In this document: one piece after another, positions 27,336-36,997 of the stretch | How positions within the stretch are numbered: the first letter of the stretch is position 1 | How the letters are laid out: each line of letters opens with the position of its first letter | Assembly (NCBI GenBank): GCA_963711455.1 | Contig: CAVQEH010000006.1 | Span: forward strand, 1,364,001 to 1,428,000 | Direction: 5' to 3' | Origin: DATFVA01 sp963711455 | Lineage (GTDB): Bacteria; Bacteroidota; Ignavibacteria; Ignavibacteriales; Ignavibacteriaceae | Length of the DNA stretch: 64,000 nt | Program-made: the position numbers and the translations under genes | Notes under the pieces: model-generated | Database searches by the model: none | Seen by the model: the letters and a program-made list of their open reading frames with translations, nothing else | Told to the model about the DNA's origin: nothing

Positions 27336-28772
27336 TTACTCGTACTTTGAAAGTAATATGCAAATTTGATCCTGAATTTCTCTTGCAAAAGAAGTTTTGC
27401 CTATAAAATTCTGTTCAAAAATTGAAAAAGCAATTAAATGATTATTCCTTCCGGTTACATAACCTGAAAGACAGCTTACGCCCCGAAGTGTACCGGTTTT
27501 AGCGTGAACATTCCTCTCAGCAACAGATCCAATCATTCTATCTTTTAATGTTCCGTCTACTCCTGCGACTGGCAAAGATTTAAAATATAGTTCGAATAAA
27601 TCAGGGTAATTATAATAGATATTTTTTAATACACTAAGTACAATTTCTGTGCTTAAAAGATTATAACGCGAAACACCTGAACCATCTGCCAGTACGTATT
27701 TATTTTTTTTAACACCACATAAAGTTAAAAGAGAATCAACCACATTTAAACCTTCTGAGGCCGAAACAGGGGCATTATTAAATGATGCGGCCAATGAGTA
27801 CAGAACCATTTCAGCACTTAAATTATCACTGCTCTTATTCATATTAACCATAACCGAATCATAAGAACGGCTAAAAAAAGATATCCATTTTGCCGTACCC
27901 GGATTTTTTAATAAGCTGATTTTACCATTCAAGCTGATGCCGTTTGCTTCTAATTTTTCCTTAAAGAGAGTTAGAAAGTACAAATCAGGTCTGTAAATAT
28001 TTACACTATTTTTAATCGTATCATTATTTGTAATCTCAGCAGGTAGAATAACTCCATCAACGTAAATATCATTTTTCCTGTTCTGCCAGTCTCTTGTTAC
28101 AGTAATATCAGTATCATCTGATGAAGAAGTCATTGTATTATTTATAACCTTTACGTACTGAGTCTCAGGATCAATTGTGATATTTGCTTTTTCTCCCAGG
28201 GAAGAACCGGTTAAATAAACATTTATTGAGTTACTATTGATATTCAGAGCAGATAAATAAGGCGCATCGGTTGATGGATTATCATCCCACATCCATCCCC
28301 ATCCCCAGCTAACAGAATCCTTTTTGGAAACATCACCGTACAGATTTCCCCCGATTTCTTTAATCCCAACTTTTTGAAAATCTTTTACAAATTTATTAAG
28401 ATCGTTTGTGCTGAAATCAGGATCAAATCCGCCAACCACATATACATCGCCGAAAAGAGTGTTGTTAACAATATCGCCGGTGTATCTTACTGATGTAATG
28501 AATTCATATTCGGGTCCGAGAAAAATTAGTCCCGCCGCAGAAGTTAAAAGCTTCATATTAGAAGCCGGGTTAAGGAGCTTCTTCTCATCTAATTGATAAA
28601 GAGATTCCTTTGCACTAAGATCATAAATATCTATTGAAATAGTCGTTGAATTAAAAAAATCATCTTTCAGAAGATCATTTATTTCATTACTTAGCTGATC
28701 TTTATTTAATTGTGGAAATATCCGGGGAGTAAGAAAAAGAAAAACTACTACAAGTAAATACTTTCTTACCAT
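27336..28772 (-). CDS. dacB: D-alanyl-D-alanine carboxypeptidase / endopeptidase, PBP4 type
   Basis: The start at 28772 gives MVRKYLLVVVFLFLTPRIFP, a signal peptide; the frame to 28808 would overlap the upstream gene's stop. S13-family motifs: SNMK (Ser71 to Lys74), SSDN and KTGTLRG, with the long insert between the first two. It trims or cuts peptidoglycan peptides in the periplasm. It begins one base after the TatD-rSAM stop and is followed 26 bp later by the M28 gene. Confidence 0.88.
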   Translation of the reverse strand: MVRKYLLVVVFLFLTPRIFPQLNKDQLSNEINDLLKDDFFNSTTISIDIYDLSAKESLYQLDEKKLLNPASNMKLLTSAAGLIFLGPEYEFITSVRYTGDIVNNTLFGDVYVVGGFDPDFSTNDLNKFVKDFQKVGIKEIGGNLYGDVSKKDSVSWGWGWMWDDNPSTDAPYLSALNINSNSINVYLTGSSLGEKANITIDPETQYVKVINNTMTSSSDDTDITVTRDWQNRKNDIYVDGVILPAEITNNDTIKNSVNIYRPDLYFLTLFKEKLEANGISLNGKISLLKNPGTAKWISFFSRSYDSVMVNMNKSSDNLSAEMVLYSLAASFNNAPVSASEGLNVVDSLLTLCGVKKNKYVLADGSGVSRYNLLSTEIVLSVLKNIYYNYPDLFELYFKSLPVAGVDGTLKDRMIGSVAERNVHAKTGTLRGVSCLSGYVTGRNNHLIAFSIFEQNFIGKTSFAREIQDQICILLSKYE

Positions 28773-28773
28773 A

Positions 28774-30135
28774 TTAAAAATATTGCCGTACCCTGAATTC
28801 AGCACCAAATTTTTCTTCAGCTATTGCTCTTGCCTTTTCGATTTCAACTTCATCAATTGATACTACGGTCATTACAAGTTTTTCAACGTACTGCTTAACA
28901 CTTTTTGCAAATGCAACCATCTCATTAAAAAATCTTGTATCAAGCTTCATTATCTTCGCATATTGTCTCGGGTCAACCGTATTAATACTAATGGAAACAA
29001 CATCAATTACTCCATTACATTCGGGAGTAATATCTCTTTTGTTAATAAAGCTGCCGTGACCATTTGTATTTAATCTTGTTCTGCCGCCGTTTGCTTTAAC
29101 ATATTTTGCGACTTTTTTTACAACGTCCCAGCGTATAGTCGGTTCACCATAACCGCAGAAAACAATTTCATCAAACTGAGTCGGGTCACCTATTTCCTGA
29201 ATATAAATCTCTGCTGGCGGCTCTTCATCTTTTGTCATTTTTAAATTGAATTCATGAAGCACAGCATCATCTTTCCGTTTACAGAAGAAACAATCTGCAT
29301 TACACCTGTTAGTAATATTTATATAAAGATTTTTACCCAGCGTATAAGTGTAGCTTATTTTTGATTTCCTGTTGATCCCAAAAAATTTAAATGTATTAAA
29401 TGAAGTAATCTTAGCAACATCCTCAACAGTCATCTTATGGATCTCAGCTATTTTTTCAGCAACAAGCTTAACATTTGCAGGTTCATTCCTTTTACCTCTG
29501 TGGGGTTCCGGAGTCATAAAGGGTGAATCCGTTTCAAGAAGAATATTATCAAGACTAATTCCAGCAAGAATATTTCGAAGCTCATCTTGTTTCTTAAAAG
29601 TTATATTTCCAGTGAAAGAAATTATATGATTCATCTTAATATATTCCAGAGCATCCCCGAGCGAAGAACTAAAGCAATGGAATTGCGCCCTTAGATCATT
29701 GCCGCAGTACGATGAAATTATCTTCATCATATCTTCATCTGATTCCCGGTTATGAATTATTACGGGCAGCTTTAATTTTATTGCGAGATCAAGCTGGGCT
29801 TTAAATGCTTCGATCTGTTTTTCTTTGGGCGAAAAGTCATAATAATAATCAAGTCCAATCTCTCCGATGGCAACTACTTTTTCGTGTTTTGTCAGATCTT
29901 CAATTTCATTCAGCCAGGAAGAATCCCAGTCTTTTGTATCGTGCGGATGAACTCCCACAGCAGCATAAATAAAATCATATTTATCTGCAAGCTGTACAGC
30001 CTGTTTAGCTGTGGCAATATCAGTTGCCGGAACGATTATGTAATCAACTTTATTTTCTTTCGCCCGGTTAATAACCTCATCGAGGTCATTTTCAAAATTG
30101 GGTAAAAATAAGTGTGAGTGTGTATCTATAAACAT
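28774..30135 (-). CDS. TatD-family hydrolase fused to a radical SAM domain
   Basis: 453 residues. Residues 1-255 are TatD: THSH (His6, His8), GEIGLDYY (Glu92), IIHNR (His129), QFHCF (His153), ETDSP (Asp202). Residues about 265-453 are a radical SAM domain of the TatD-linked type: NRCNADCFFC gives Cys278, Cys282 and Cys285, followed by FCGYGEPTIRWD. TatD proteins are 3'-5' nucleases or related hydrolases; the rSAM partner is a known neighbour of TatD genes but its reaction is unknown. Here both are in one chain. The SAM half is compact (about 190 residues). Confidence 0.88.
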   Translation of the reverse strand: MFIDTHSHLFLPNFENDLDEVINRAKENKVDYIIVPATDIATAKQAVQLADKYDFIYAAVGVHPHDTKDWDSSWLNEIEDLTKHEKVVAIGEIGLDYYYDFSPKEKQIEAFKAQLDLAIKLKLPVIIHNRESDEDMMKIISSYCGNDLRAQFHCFSSSLGDALEYIKMNHIISFTGNITFKKQDELRNILAGISLDNILLETDSPFMTPEPHRGKRNEPANVKLVAEKIAEIHKMTVEDVAKITSFNTFKFFGINRKSKISYTYTLGKNLYINITNRCNADCFFCKRKDDAVLHEFNLKMTKDEEPPAEIYIQEIGDPTQFDEIVFCGYGEPTIRWDVVKKVAKYVKANGGRTRLNTNGHGSFINKRDITPECNGVIDVVSISINTVDPRQYAKIMKLDTRFFNEMVAFAKSVKQYVEKLVMTVVSIDEVEIEKARAIAEEKFGAEFRVRQYF

Positions 30136-30149
30136 ATTGCCCCCAAATG

Positions 30150-32309
30150 TCAGAAATTAAACTGAATACTTAAAGAATAATTTCTGATTGGTCTTAAATT
30201 TCCGATTAATTCTACATAGTTGTAATTTAATACATTATCTGCATTAAGAAAAATGGCAGCGGGAATGCCCAATGAATTCAAATTATAAGATGTCCTTAGA
30301 TCAAGGACATAAGCCGCTACCCTCAAATCTCCATCATTAATAATTCTGACAAGCTCATCGTCTATTTCTTCAATCCTGCTCCAGAACCTGAAGTCCGCGC
30401 CTAAATTTAAATTCCAAATGTAATAATCAAAGCTTCCAACAAAAAGATGCCGGGGTCGATATTTCAATACTTTGTGCGTATTTAAATCTCTTGCCCACAA
30501 ATATGTGTAGCTTAAAGATAGGCTGACTTTTTTCTCAAAAAGATCGGTTTTTACATCTGTTTCAATTCCCTGTATTCTTGCTCGTGTAACATTACTGAAA
30601 ACAGCAAACCCATCTGTGGGATCAATTCTCGGTTCAATAAAATTATAATATTCACTCTGGAAAACGGCAGCATCAAGATTCAATTCATTGAATGGCTGAT
30701 AATTAGCGCCTAACTCAAAAGTAAAATTAGTTTCTGATTTTAGTTCGGGATTAGGCTTAATGATTATTCCGCTTGCAGTTGTAGATGTAAATGCTTCTGC
30801 AAGCGATGGGGCACGAAAACCTGTTCCGGCAGAAGAACGAAGGATAAAATTATCTGTAACTTTATAATTCAAACCAATCTTTGGTGATATTGCATTTTCA
30901 GCTTTAAGAGAATCAAGTTTTGAATAATCATACCGAACACCTACAGAAATTGTTAGAGGAGAAAAGTATAAAAGGTCACCCTGCACATATATTCCGCCGT
31001 TAAGCATTCCGGGATTTCCAAACAGGTTTGATTTAACATTTGAGCTTACTCCTTCAATCCCTGTAACAATAACAAGATCATTTGAAAAGCTTTTATTCAA
31101 CTGAACTTCCCCGCGGTAAAGATTGGTAAGAGATTTATCCATTGCAGGAGAAGTATCGTTCCAGTCTGTTCTGTAATAGCTTGTTTTAATATTTAAAAGT
31201 AAATCTTCATTAATTACATTTTTGTAGATGGCCCCGAAAAGATATCTTGCAGTTGTAACAGTTTGTCCTTGCTGATCATTAGTGGGAATCAGAGCATCAC
31301 GGGAATCTTTCCAGTAATAAAAGTTACCTCCTTTTTTATTTAGGGTATTAGCGAGAACCGTGATTGAGCTTGCTGAAGTTATATCAAATTTACCTTTTAA
31401 GAAGCCTATATATTTATGAGAAAATCCGCTTTGCCTGTAGCTCATATCTTCCAGCCTTGTTAATGATGCCTCAATTCCGAATTTATTAAACTGCTGAGAG
31501 TGGGCAAGTGTTAATCCATTAAAATACCTGTTCTCATCAGACCATCTCCATTCCGGGTAAGCCGGTTTTCCATAAATACCGACAAAAGATTTAATAAATG
31601 TAGTTGGTTGATCAGGAATATCACGCGTTATTACATTCACAACTCCGCCGATAGCTGTCGATCCATAAAGGGAACTGGCTGCTCCTTTTATTATTTCAAC
31701 TCTTTGAATAACCGGCGTAGGGATCATTTCCCAGATGGTTTCACCTGTGTCGCCGGTATAAAAAGGAATTCCATCAAGAGCAAGAAGAACCCGTGAACCT
31801 GCTCCCCTGCTGTATCCGCTTGACCCGCGTATGCTTATTTGATCTTCGGTCATACTAACGCCGGGAACATAACGCAAAGCATTTTCAAGATTATAAAAAT
31901 TCTTTTTTGAGAATTCATTAGAATGAATAACATCGGCACTGACCGGAAGATCTGAAAGCAATTGTTCCCTTTTCCCTGCAGTAACAATCACCTGTTCGGT
32001 TTCAACGGCTTTCTCTTTCATTCTAATATCAAGATGAACAGGCTTATCGATAATAAATATTTTCTGATGTACATCTTCATAACCTACTGCAGAAAACTTA
32101 AGGTTATAATTTCCTTTGGAAAGATTACTTATCCTGTAATTACCCTTTTCATCTGAAGCAGTTCCATTGTCTGTCCCTAAAATAATTATATTCACTCCAT
32201 CCAATGGTTTTAGATCTGCATCAGTAATTTTTCCACTCACAGAAAAGGTTTGAGGAAAAATTTCAGATAAAAATATCAGTAAGAAAATATTTATTAAAAT
32301 TAATTTCAT
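30150..32309 (-). CDS. TonB-dependent outer-membrane receptor
   Basis: 719 residues: signal peptide ending near IFPQ, a CarboxypepD_reg-like domain (FSVSGKITDADLKPLDGVN, about residues 22-105), a plug (RYVPGVSMTEDQISIRGSSG is a 20-residue plug block) and a barrel ending YSLSIQFNF, with a terminal aromatic. AGTGFRAPSLAEAF is typical of siderophore- or cobalamin-type receptors. It is followed downstream by the TatD-rSAM gene and preceded by a small lipoprotein (3 bp gap), a likely partner. Substrate unknown. Confidence 0.85.
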   Translation of the reverse strand: MKLILINIFLLIFLSEIFPQTFSVSGKITDADLKPLDGVNIIILGTDNGTASDEKGNYRISNLSKGNYNLKFSAVGYEDVHQKIFIIDKPVHLDIRMKEKAVETEQVIVTAGKREQLLSDLPVSADVIHSNEFSKKNFYNLENALRYVPGVSMTEDQISIRGSSGYSRGAGSRVLLALDGIPFYTGDTGETIWEMIPTPVIQRVEIIKGAASSLYGSTAIGGVVNVITRDIPDQPTTFIKSFVGIYGKPAYPEWRWSDENRYFNGLTLAHSQQFNKFGIEASLTRLEDMSYRQSGFSHKYIGFLKGKFDITSASSITVLANTLNKKGGNFYYWKDSRDALIPTNDQQGQTVTTARYLFGAIYKNVINEDLLLNIKTSYYRTDWNDTSPAMDKSLTNLYRGEVQLNKSFSNDLVIVTGIEGVSSNVKSNLFGNPGMLNGGIYVQGDLLYFSPLTISVGVRYDYSKLDSLKAENAISPKIGLNYKVTDNFILRSSAGTGFRAPSLAEAFTSTTASGIIIKPNPELKSETNFTFELGANYQPFNELNLDAAVFQSEYYNFIEPRIDPTDGFAVFSNVTRARIQGIETDVKTDLFEKKVSLSLSYTYLWARDLNTHKVLKYRPRHLFVGSFDYYIWNLNLGADFRFWSRIEEIDDELVRIINDGDLRVAAYVLDLRTSYNLNSLGIPAAIFLNADNVLNYNYVELIGNLRPIRNYSLSIQFNF

Positions 32310-32312
32310 TAA

Positions 32313-32819
32313 TTAGCCACCTGTTGGTTGAGGTGGAGGATTATTAAAATCGCAGATTATATTAATATTTTTTACAAATGCATTATGTGAAATTACAAGC
32401 TGACCGGGTTGAGTAGTATCATTGTTTGCATGATAAACGCCAGCTACAATCCATTTTTTAGGGTCAAATGATATTTGATCTGTGGCCTGTTGAACTACTG
32501 CTACATAAGCATATACACCCGTATTAATAGGTATTAATGCACTATCACGGGAATCAAAATCGTAATAAGCAACTCCAAAAGGAAGTTCTCCGCTAAGAAA
32601 TTTAATATTATAGAGATTAAAATCGTTTGGTTCTTCAAGAAGACTATCGAAAACAATGATATAAGTTCTTTTAATACTATCAGGCCAGGTTCCTTGAAAT
32701 GTAACCCTTCCTGAAAATCCTGGATTATCGTACTCAGGTTCTATTCCTTTATTGCATCCTTCAGATATTAATAGGGCAATGAACAGAACCGGGAGAATTA
32801 TTCTTTTCGGATAAAGCAT
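32313..32819 (-). CDS. Lipoprotein of unknown function, partner of TonB receptor
   Basis: 168 residues. Signal with lipobox ISEGC (Cys22), then a small domain beginning FSGRVTFQGTWPDSIKRTYI and ending with a Pro-rich tail. It lies 3 bp upstream of the TonB receptor and 6 bp after purM, so all three may be co-transcribed. I do not recognise the family; the beta-sandwich-like pattern and position suggest a surface partner of the receptor. Confidence 0.65.
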   Translation of the reverse strand: MLYPKRIILPVLFIALLISEGCNKGIEPEYDNPGFSGRVTFQGTWPDSIKRTYIIVFDSLLEEPNDFNLYNIKFLSGELPFGVAYYDFDSRDSALIPINTGVYAYVAVVQQATDQISFDPKKWIVAGVYHANNDTTQPGQLVISHNAFVKNINIICDFNNPPPQPTGG

Positions 32820-32825
32820 AACCGG

Positions 32826-33827
32826 TTAAATTACTTCACCAATTTTAACAGGGTGTTCGTTTATTTCGTTAGAGAGCGATATTATTTTATTTTCATCACC
32901 GGGAGAAATTATTGCAATTAAACCAATACCAAGATTAAATACATATCTCATTTCTTCGAAGCTGATATTTCCTGTTTGCTGTATCAGCTTAAATACAGCA
33001 GGCATTTCCCATGTTTCCCATTCGATTTTCAATTCTAATCCCCCGGGTAAAATTCTTTTTGTATTACCTACTATTCCCCCGCCTGTTATATGAGAAAATC
33101 CTTTAACCTGCATATTATCATTTAAATGCTTTATCAATTTCAAGTAAGATTTATGAATCCTTAAAAGTTCGTCACCAAGAGGAGCACCCAACTCATCAAT
33201 TACTTTGTTTAGTTTGAATTTTGGCAGAAGAACTTTCCGCGCAAGAGAATAACCATTTGTATGAAGTCCATTTGACGGAAAGCCGAAAAGCACATCTCCT
33301 TTTTTTATATTCTTTCCATCAATGATTTTATTTTTATCAACAATCCCAACGATTGTTCCTGAAATATCATATTCATCAGGATCATAAAGTCCCGGCATTT
33401 CCGCTGTTTCGCCGCCGATTAATGCACAACTATTTTCCCTGCAGGCAATTGAAAATCCTTCAATTATTTTTGCAGCTTTATCAGGAATAAGTTTACCGAA
33501 GGCTAAGTAATCCAAAAAATATAAGGGTTTTGCTCCGCAAACAGATATATCATTTACGCAATGATTAACAAGATCCTGTCCTACAGTATCATGTCTGCCA
33601 ACAGCGAAAGCAATTTTAAGTTTTGTACCGACTCCATCGACACTTGAAACGAGCACCGGCTCCTTATACCCATTCAAATCAGGTTGAAAAAATGCACCAA
33701 ATAACCCAATATCAGATAGTACATTTTTACTGAAAGTTGATTTGGCAAATCCTTTAATTCTTTTTACCGTTTCATCCCCGGCTTCTATATCCACGCCGGC
33801 ATTTTTATAAGTCAAATTTTCTGTCAT
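32826..33827 (-). CDS. purM: Phosphoribosylformylglycinamidine cyclo-ligase (AIR synthetase)
   Basis: 333 residues. N-terminal LTYKNAGVDIEAGDE, then VSSVDGVGTKLKIA, ALIGGETAEMPGLY and HITGGGIVGN are classical PurM blocks. The enzyme makes AIR from FGAM with ATP in purine synthesis. It is divergent from hrcA and leads a minus-strand group that includes the TonB receptor pair, so the neighbours are probably unrelated functionally. Confidence 0.93.
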   Translation of the reverse strand: MTENLTYKNAGVDIEAGDETVKRIKGFAKSTFSKNVLSDIGLFGAFFQPDLNGYKEPVLVSSVDGVGTKLKIAFAVGRHDTVGQDLVNHCVNDISVCGAKPLYFLDYLAFGKLIPDKAAKIIEGFSIACRENSCALIGGETAEMPGLYDPDEYDISGTIVGIVDKNKIIDGKNIKKGDVLFGFPSNGLHTNGYSLARKVLLPKFKLNKVIDELGAPLGDELLRIHKSYLKLIKHLNDNMQVKGFSHITGGGIVGNTKRILPGGLELKIEWETWEMPAVFKLIQQTGNISFEEMRYVFNLGIGLIAIISPGDENKIISLSNEINEHPVKIGEVI

Positions 33828-33932
33828 TATATTCTTTGAAATGCTGATTAAAACTGAAACAAAATTTACAATGAATTGAAATAGGAAACAAAACGAGACT
33901 TAAAATGGTAGAAAAAATGTAAATTTCATCTA

Positions 33933-33959
33933 TTATCACTCTCAATAACAGACTGCTAA
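33933..33959 (+). promoter_or_regulatory. CIRCE-like operator upstream of hrcA
   Basis: TTATCACTC, nine bases, GACTGCTAA. Each arm differs from the CIRCE consensus (TTAGCACTC-N9-GAGTGCTAA) at one position. It lies about 105 bp upstream of the hrcA start, as expected for HrcA autoregulation of the hrcA-grpE-dnaJ operon. The arms are slightly degenerate, but the spacing is exact. Confidence 0.8.
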
Positions 33960-34063
33960 AACGACTTTAAAAAGTTGCGATTTTTATTTATTTTTGCACA
34001 ATTTTGGTGTAACAATTTTTGTGTAATTTTTTTATATTAACAAGTTCAAAACGAATAAACAAA

Positions 34064-35116
34064 ATGAAAATGGAACACGAAGAATTAACCGACCGGGAAA
34101 AAATAATACTGAGGTCCATTATCCAGCAATTTATTTTAACCGCTTCACCGGTTGGTTCAAGATTTATAACGAAGAAATATGATGTTGGTATTTCTCCTGC
34201 TACGGTGCGAAATATAATGGCTGACCTTGAGGAGTCCGGCTATATTAATCATCCGCATACTTCTGCAGGAAGAATACCGACTGATAAAGGTTACAGATTT
34301 TATGTCGACTCGCTGATGGAAATTCAAAAAGTACGTAGTTCTGAAAAAGGAATAATAAACAAAGGACTTGATGTTGAATCTTCTGAGACCGAAGAAATTC
34401 TGCGGATCACATCTTTCATTTTAAGCAACATAACAAAGCAGCTTGCCTGTGTAACTTACCCAAGGCTCGATTCCGGGATTTTAGCAAAACTACAGATTGT
34501 AACGCTGTCGTCAAGCAGACTATTAATAGTAATCAGCATAAAGGGAGGATTGGTAAAAACAATTACGCTGGAAATTGATTCACAGGTTGAACCTTCACTG
34601 CTCGAATCCATTCAGGACTTATTGAATGAGAGATTATGTGGTTTGAATTTTAAAGAAATCAGGTCAACCTTTAAAGAAAGATTCCGTGATGTTAATGAAA
34701 ATCAAAAACCAGTAATAAGATTATTTGTTGAATCAGTGGATAAAATTTTTAAGGAAGCAAGTACAGGAAATAATCTTTATGTTACAGGAGCCGGTAATAT
34801 TATAAAGCAGCCGGAATTTGAAGACCCTGAAAAGTTTCCCGGAATAATAGAGCTTATTGAAAATAAAGATATAATTATTCACATACTTGATAAAGGAAAT
34901 AATTCAGCTATTGACCAGGTTTTCATTTCAATCGGAAGTGAAAATGAAGACCGTAAGCTGGATGAATATAGTTTCGTAAGCAAAGAATATAAATTTGGCG
35001 ATACTTTTGGTACCCTCGGAATCATCGGACCTAAACGGATGGAATATTCTAAGGTTGTAGCAATTGTTGATTATATGACTAAAATGTTATCAGATATTTT
35101 TAAACCAGAAAATTAA
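34064..35116 (+). CDS. hrcA: Heat-inducible transcription repressor HrcA
   Basis: 350 residues from ATG 34064; the longer frame from TTG 34019 gives no conserved sequence. The winged-helix part contains TASPVGSRFITKKY, SPATVRNIMADLEESGY and HPHTSAGRIPTDKGYRFYVD. HrcA binds CIRCE, and a CIRCE-like site lies just upstream. It starts the operon with grpE and dnaJ. dnaK and groESL are not in the window. Confidence 0.93.
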   Translation: MKMEHEELTDREKIILRSIIQQFILTASPVGSRFITKKYDVGISPATVRNIMADLEESGYINHPHTSAGRIPTDKGYRFYVDSLMEIQKVRSSEKGIINKGLDVESSETEEILRITSFILSNITKQLACVTYPRLDSGILAKLQIVTLSSSRLLIVISIKGGLVKTITLEIDSQVEPSLLESIQDLLNERLCGLNFKEIRSTFKERFRDVNENQKPVIRLFVESVDKIFKEASTGNNLYVTGAGNIIKQPEFEDPEKFPGIIELIENKDIIIHILDKGNNSAIDQVFISIGSENEDRKLDEYSFVSKEYKFGDTFGTLGIIGPKRMEYSKVVAIVDYMTKMLSDIFKPEN

Positions 35117-35130
35117 CCGGAGTAATACGA

Positions 35131-35754
35131 ATGAAAAAAGATAAAAAAGATACTGAAAAAGAAGAAATTGAAATAAATAAAACTGATGAACACGATTCTG
35201 AAGAAAAGGAATCACAAGAAAATAATAATACTTTGTTGGCTGAAAAAGACCATAGAATTGACGAACTGGAAAAAGAAGTAACAGATTTACGGGATAAATT
35301 ACTAAGAAGAGCAGCGGAATTTGAAAATTACAAAAGAAGAACTGAAAATGATCAACTGAACCTGCTTAAGTATGCTGCCGAATCTCTTATTTTAAAACTG
35401 CTTCCCATAGTTGATGATTTTGATAGATCACTTGATCATATTGAAAATTCAAAAGATATCGATTCATTAAAGCAGGGAATAAAATTAATTTACGATAAAT
35501 TTATGAAAGTGCTCGATGAACAGGGAGTAAAAAAAATCGAGTCTGTCGGCCAACCTTTTAGTGTTGAATATCACGAAGCCCTTATGCAAAGAAAGTCAGA
35601 TAAAGTTGCACCACATACAGTTTTAGATGAAATTGAAAAAGGTTATATGTACAAAGACCGTGTCATCAGGCACGCGAAAGTAATTGTAAGTGAGGAAACA
35701 GAAGAACATACTGCAAATCCTGACAGTTCGGATAATGAAATTACTGAGGATTAA
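35131..35754 (+). CDS. grpE: Nucleotide exchange factor GrpE
   Basis: 207 residues. An acidic low-complexity N-terminus and long coiled coil (about residues 35-90, RRAAEFENYKRRTEND) are followed by the beta domain with FSVEYHEALMQ and KGYMYKDRVIRHAKVIV. It releases ADP from DnaK. It lies 14 bp after hrcA and 8 bp before dnaJ. Confidence 0.93.
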   Translation: MKKDKKDTEKEEIEINKTDEHDSEEKESQENNNTLLAEKDHRIDELEKEVTDLRDKLLRRAAEFENYKRRTENDQLNLLKYAAESLILKLLPIVDDFDRSLDHIENSKDIDSLKQGIKLIYDKFMKVLDEQGVKKIESVGQPFSVEYHEALMQRKSDKVAPHTVLDEIEKGYMYKDRVIRHAKVIVSEETEEHTANPDSSDNEITED

Positions 35755-35762
35755 GTTTATAT

Positions 35763-36902
35763 ATGTCTAAAAAAGATTATTACGAAGTTCTTGGGGTAGA
35801 AAAATCTGCTTCAAAAGAAGATTTGAAAAAAGCTTACAGGAAACTTGCTATGCAATATCATCCCGATCGTAATCCTGATGATAAAGAAGCAGAGGAAAGA
35901 TTTAAAGAAGCCGCGGAAGCTTACGAAATTTTAAGCAATGATGATAAACGTGCTAACTATGATCGTTTTGGGCATAATGGACTTAGAGGCGGTGGACAAG
36001 GATTTTCAGATATTAATGATATCTTTTCACATTTTTCAGATATTTTCGGCGGCGGATCTATTTTCGATGATTTCTTTGGAGGTGGACAAAGAAGCCGGCA
36101 AAGAAGAAGAACCGGTGGAACTCCCGGTTCAGATTTACGCGTTACTCTTCAGCTCACTCTGGAAGAGATTGCAGAAGGCACATCTAAAAAACTAAAAATA
36201 AGAAAACAGGTTAAGTGTGATGAATGCGGCGGATCAGGCGCTGAAACGGGAACATCAAAAACTACCTGCCCGGTTTGTCATGGTTCAGGGGAAGTTAAGA
36301 CAGTTTCAAGATCAGTGTTTGGTCAGTTTGTAAATATAACTACCTGCAATAATTGTAATGGTGAAGGGACGGTTATTGATAAGCCATGTAAAAAATGCAT
36401 GGGTGACGGAAGAGTTCAGGAGGAAGTAGCAGTAAAAATTGATGCTCCTGCCGGTGTCGGTGATGGGAATTATATGACTCTGCGTAACGAAGGAAATGCC
36501 GGTAAGCGCGGAGGTCCGTATGGAGATCTTGTTGTGATATTTAAGGAATTGCCGCACGATTATTTCATTCGTGAAGAGGATGATATTCTGTATGATTTAT
36601 TTGTAAGCTATCCCGAAGCTGTTCTTGGAAATGAAGTTGAAGTTCCAACTTTAAATGGAAAAGCAAAATTAAAAATTGAATCCGGAACACCTTCCGGAAA
36701 ATTGCTGAAGATGAAAGATAAAGGTATAAAGCACCTAAATCATTCAGGACACGGTGATCAGATTGTAAGAATTAACATCGCGGTTCCTAAAAAATTAAAC
36801 GCAAAAGAAAAAGAGCTTTTGAGGGAATTGATGAACAGTCCCAATGTTAAATCCTCCTCCGGATCAGAAGAAAAGAATTTTTTTAAAAGGTTTGGACATT
36901 AA
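35763..36902 (+). CDS. dnaJ: Chaperone DnaJ
   Basis: 379 residues: J domain with HPD (AMQYHPDRNPDDK), a Gly/Phe-rich region (GGGSIFDDFFGGG), four zinc-finger repeats (CDECGGSG, CPVCHGSG, CNNCNGEG, CKKCMGDG) and the C-terminal substrate-binding domain. Full-length type I DnaJ. It ends the CIRCE-controlled operon. Confidence 0.95.
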   Translation: MSKKDYYEVLGVEKSASKEDLKKAYRKLAMQYHPDRNPDDKEAEERFKEAAEAYEILSNDDKRANYDRFGHNGLRGGGQGFSDINDIFSHFSDIFGGGSIFDDFFGGGQRSRQRRRTGGTPGSDLRVTLQLTLEEIAEGTSKKLKIRKQVKCDECGGSGAETGTSKTTCPVCHGSGEVKTVSRSVFGQFVNITTCNNCNGEGTVIDKPCKKCMGDGRVQEEVAVKIDAPAGVGDGNYMTLRNEGNAGKRGGPYGDLVVIFKELPHDYFIREEDDILYDLFVSYPEAVLGNEVEVPTLNGKAKLKIESGTPSGKLLKMKDKGIKHLNHSGHGDQIVRINIAVPKKLNAKEKELLRELMNSPNVKSSSGSEEKNFFKRFGH

Positions 36903-36997
36903 ATTCTTTAAGTACGTGTTCATTTTTTTCTTGATGTAAATTATTTGTGTTATTATATTCATAATAAATTTAATTAACTAATTCACGGGAAATCGGG

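Noticed and set aside
34019..34063. Upstream start for hrcA
   Set aside because: The extra residues are not conserved and come from a TTG without ribosome site.
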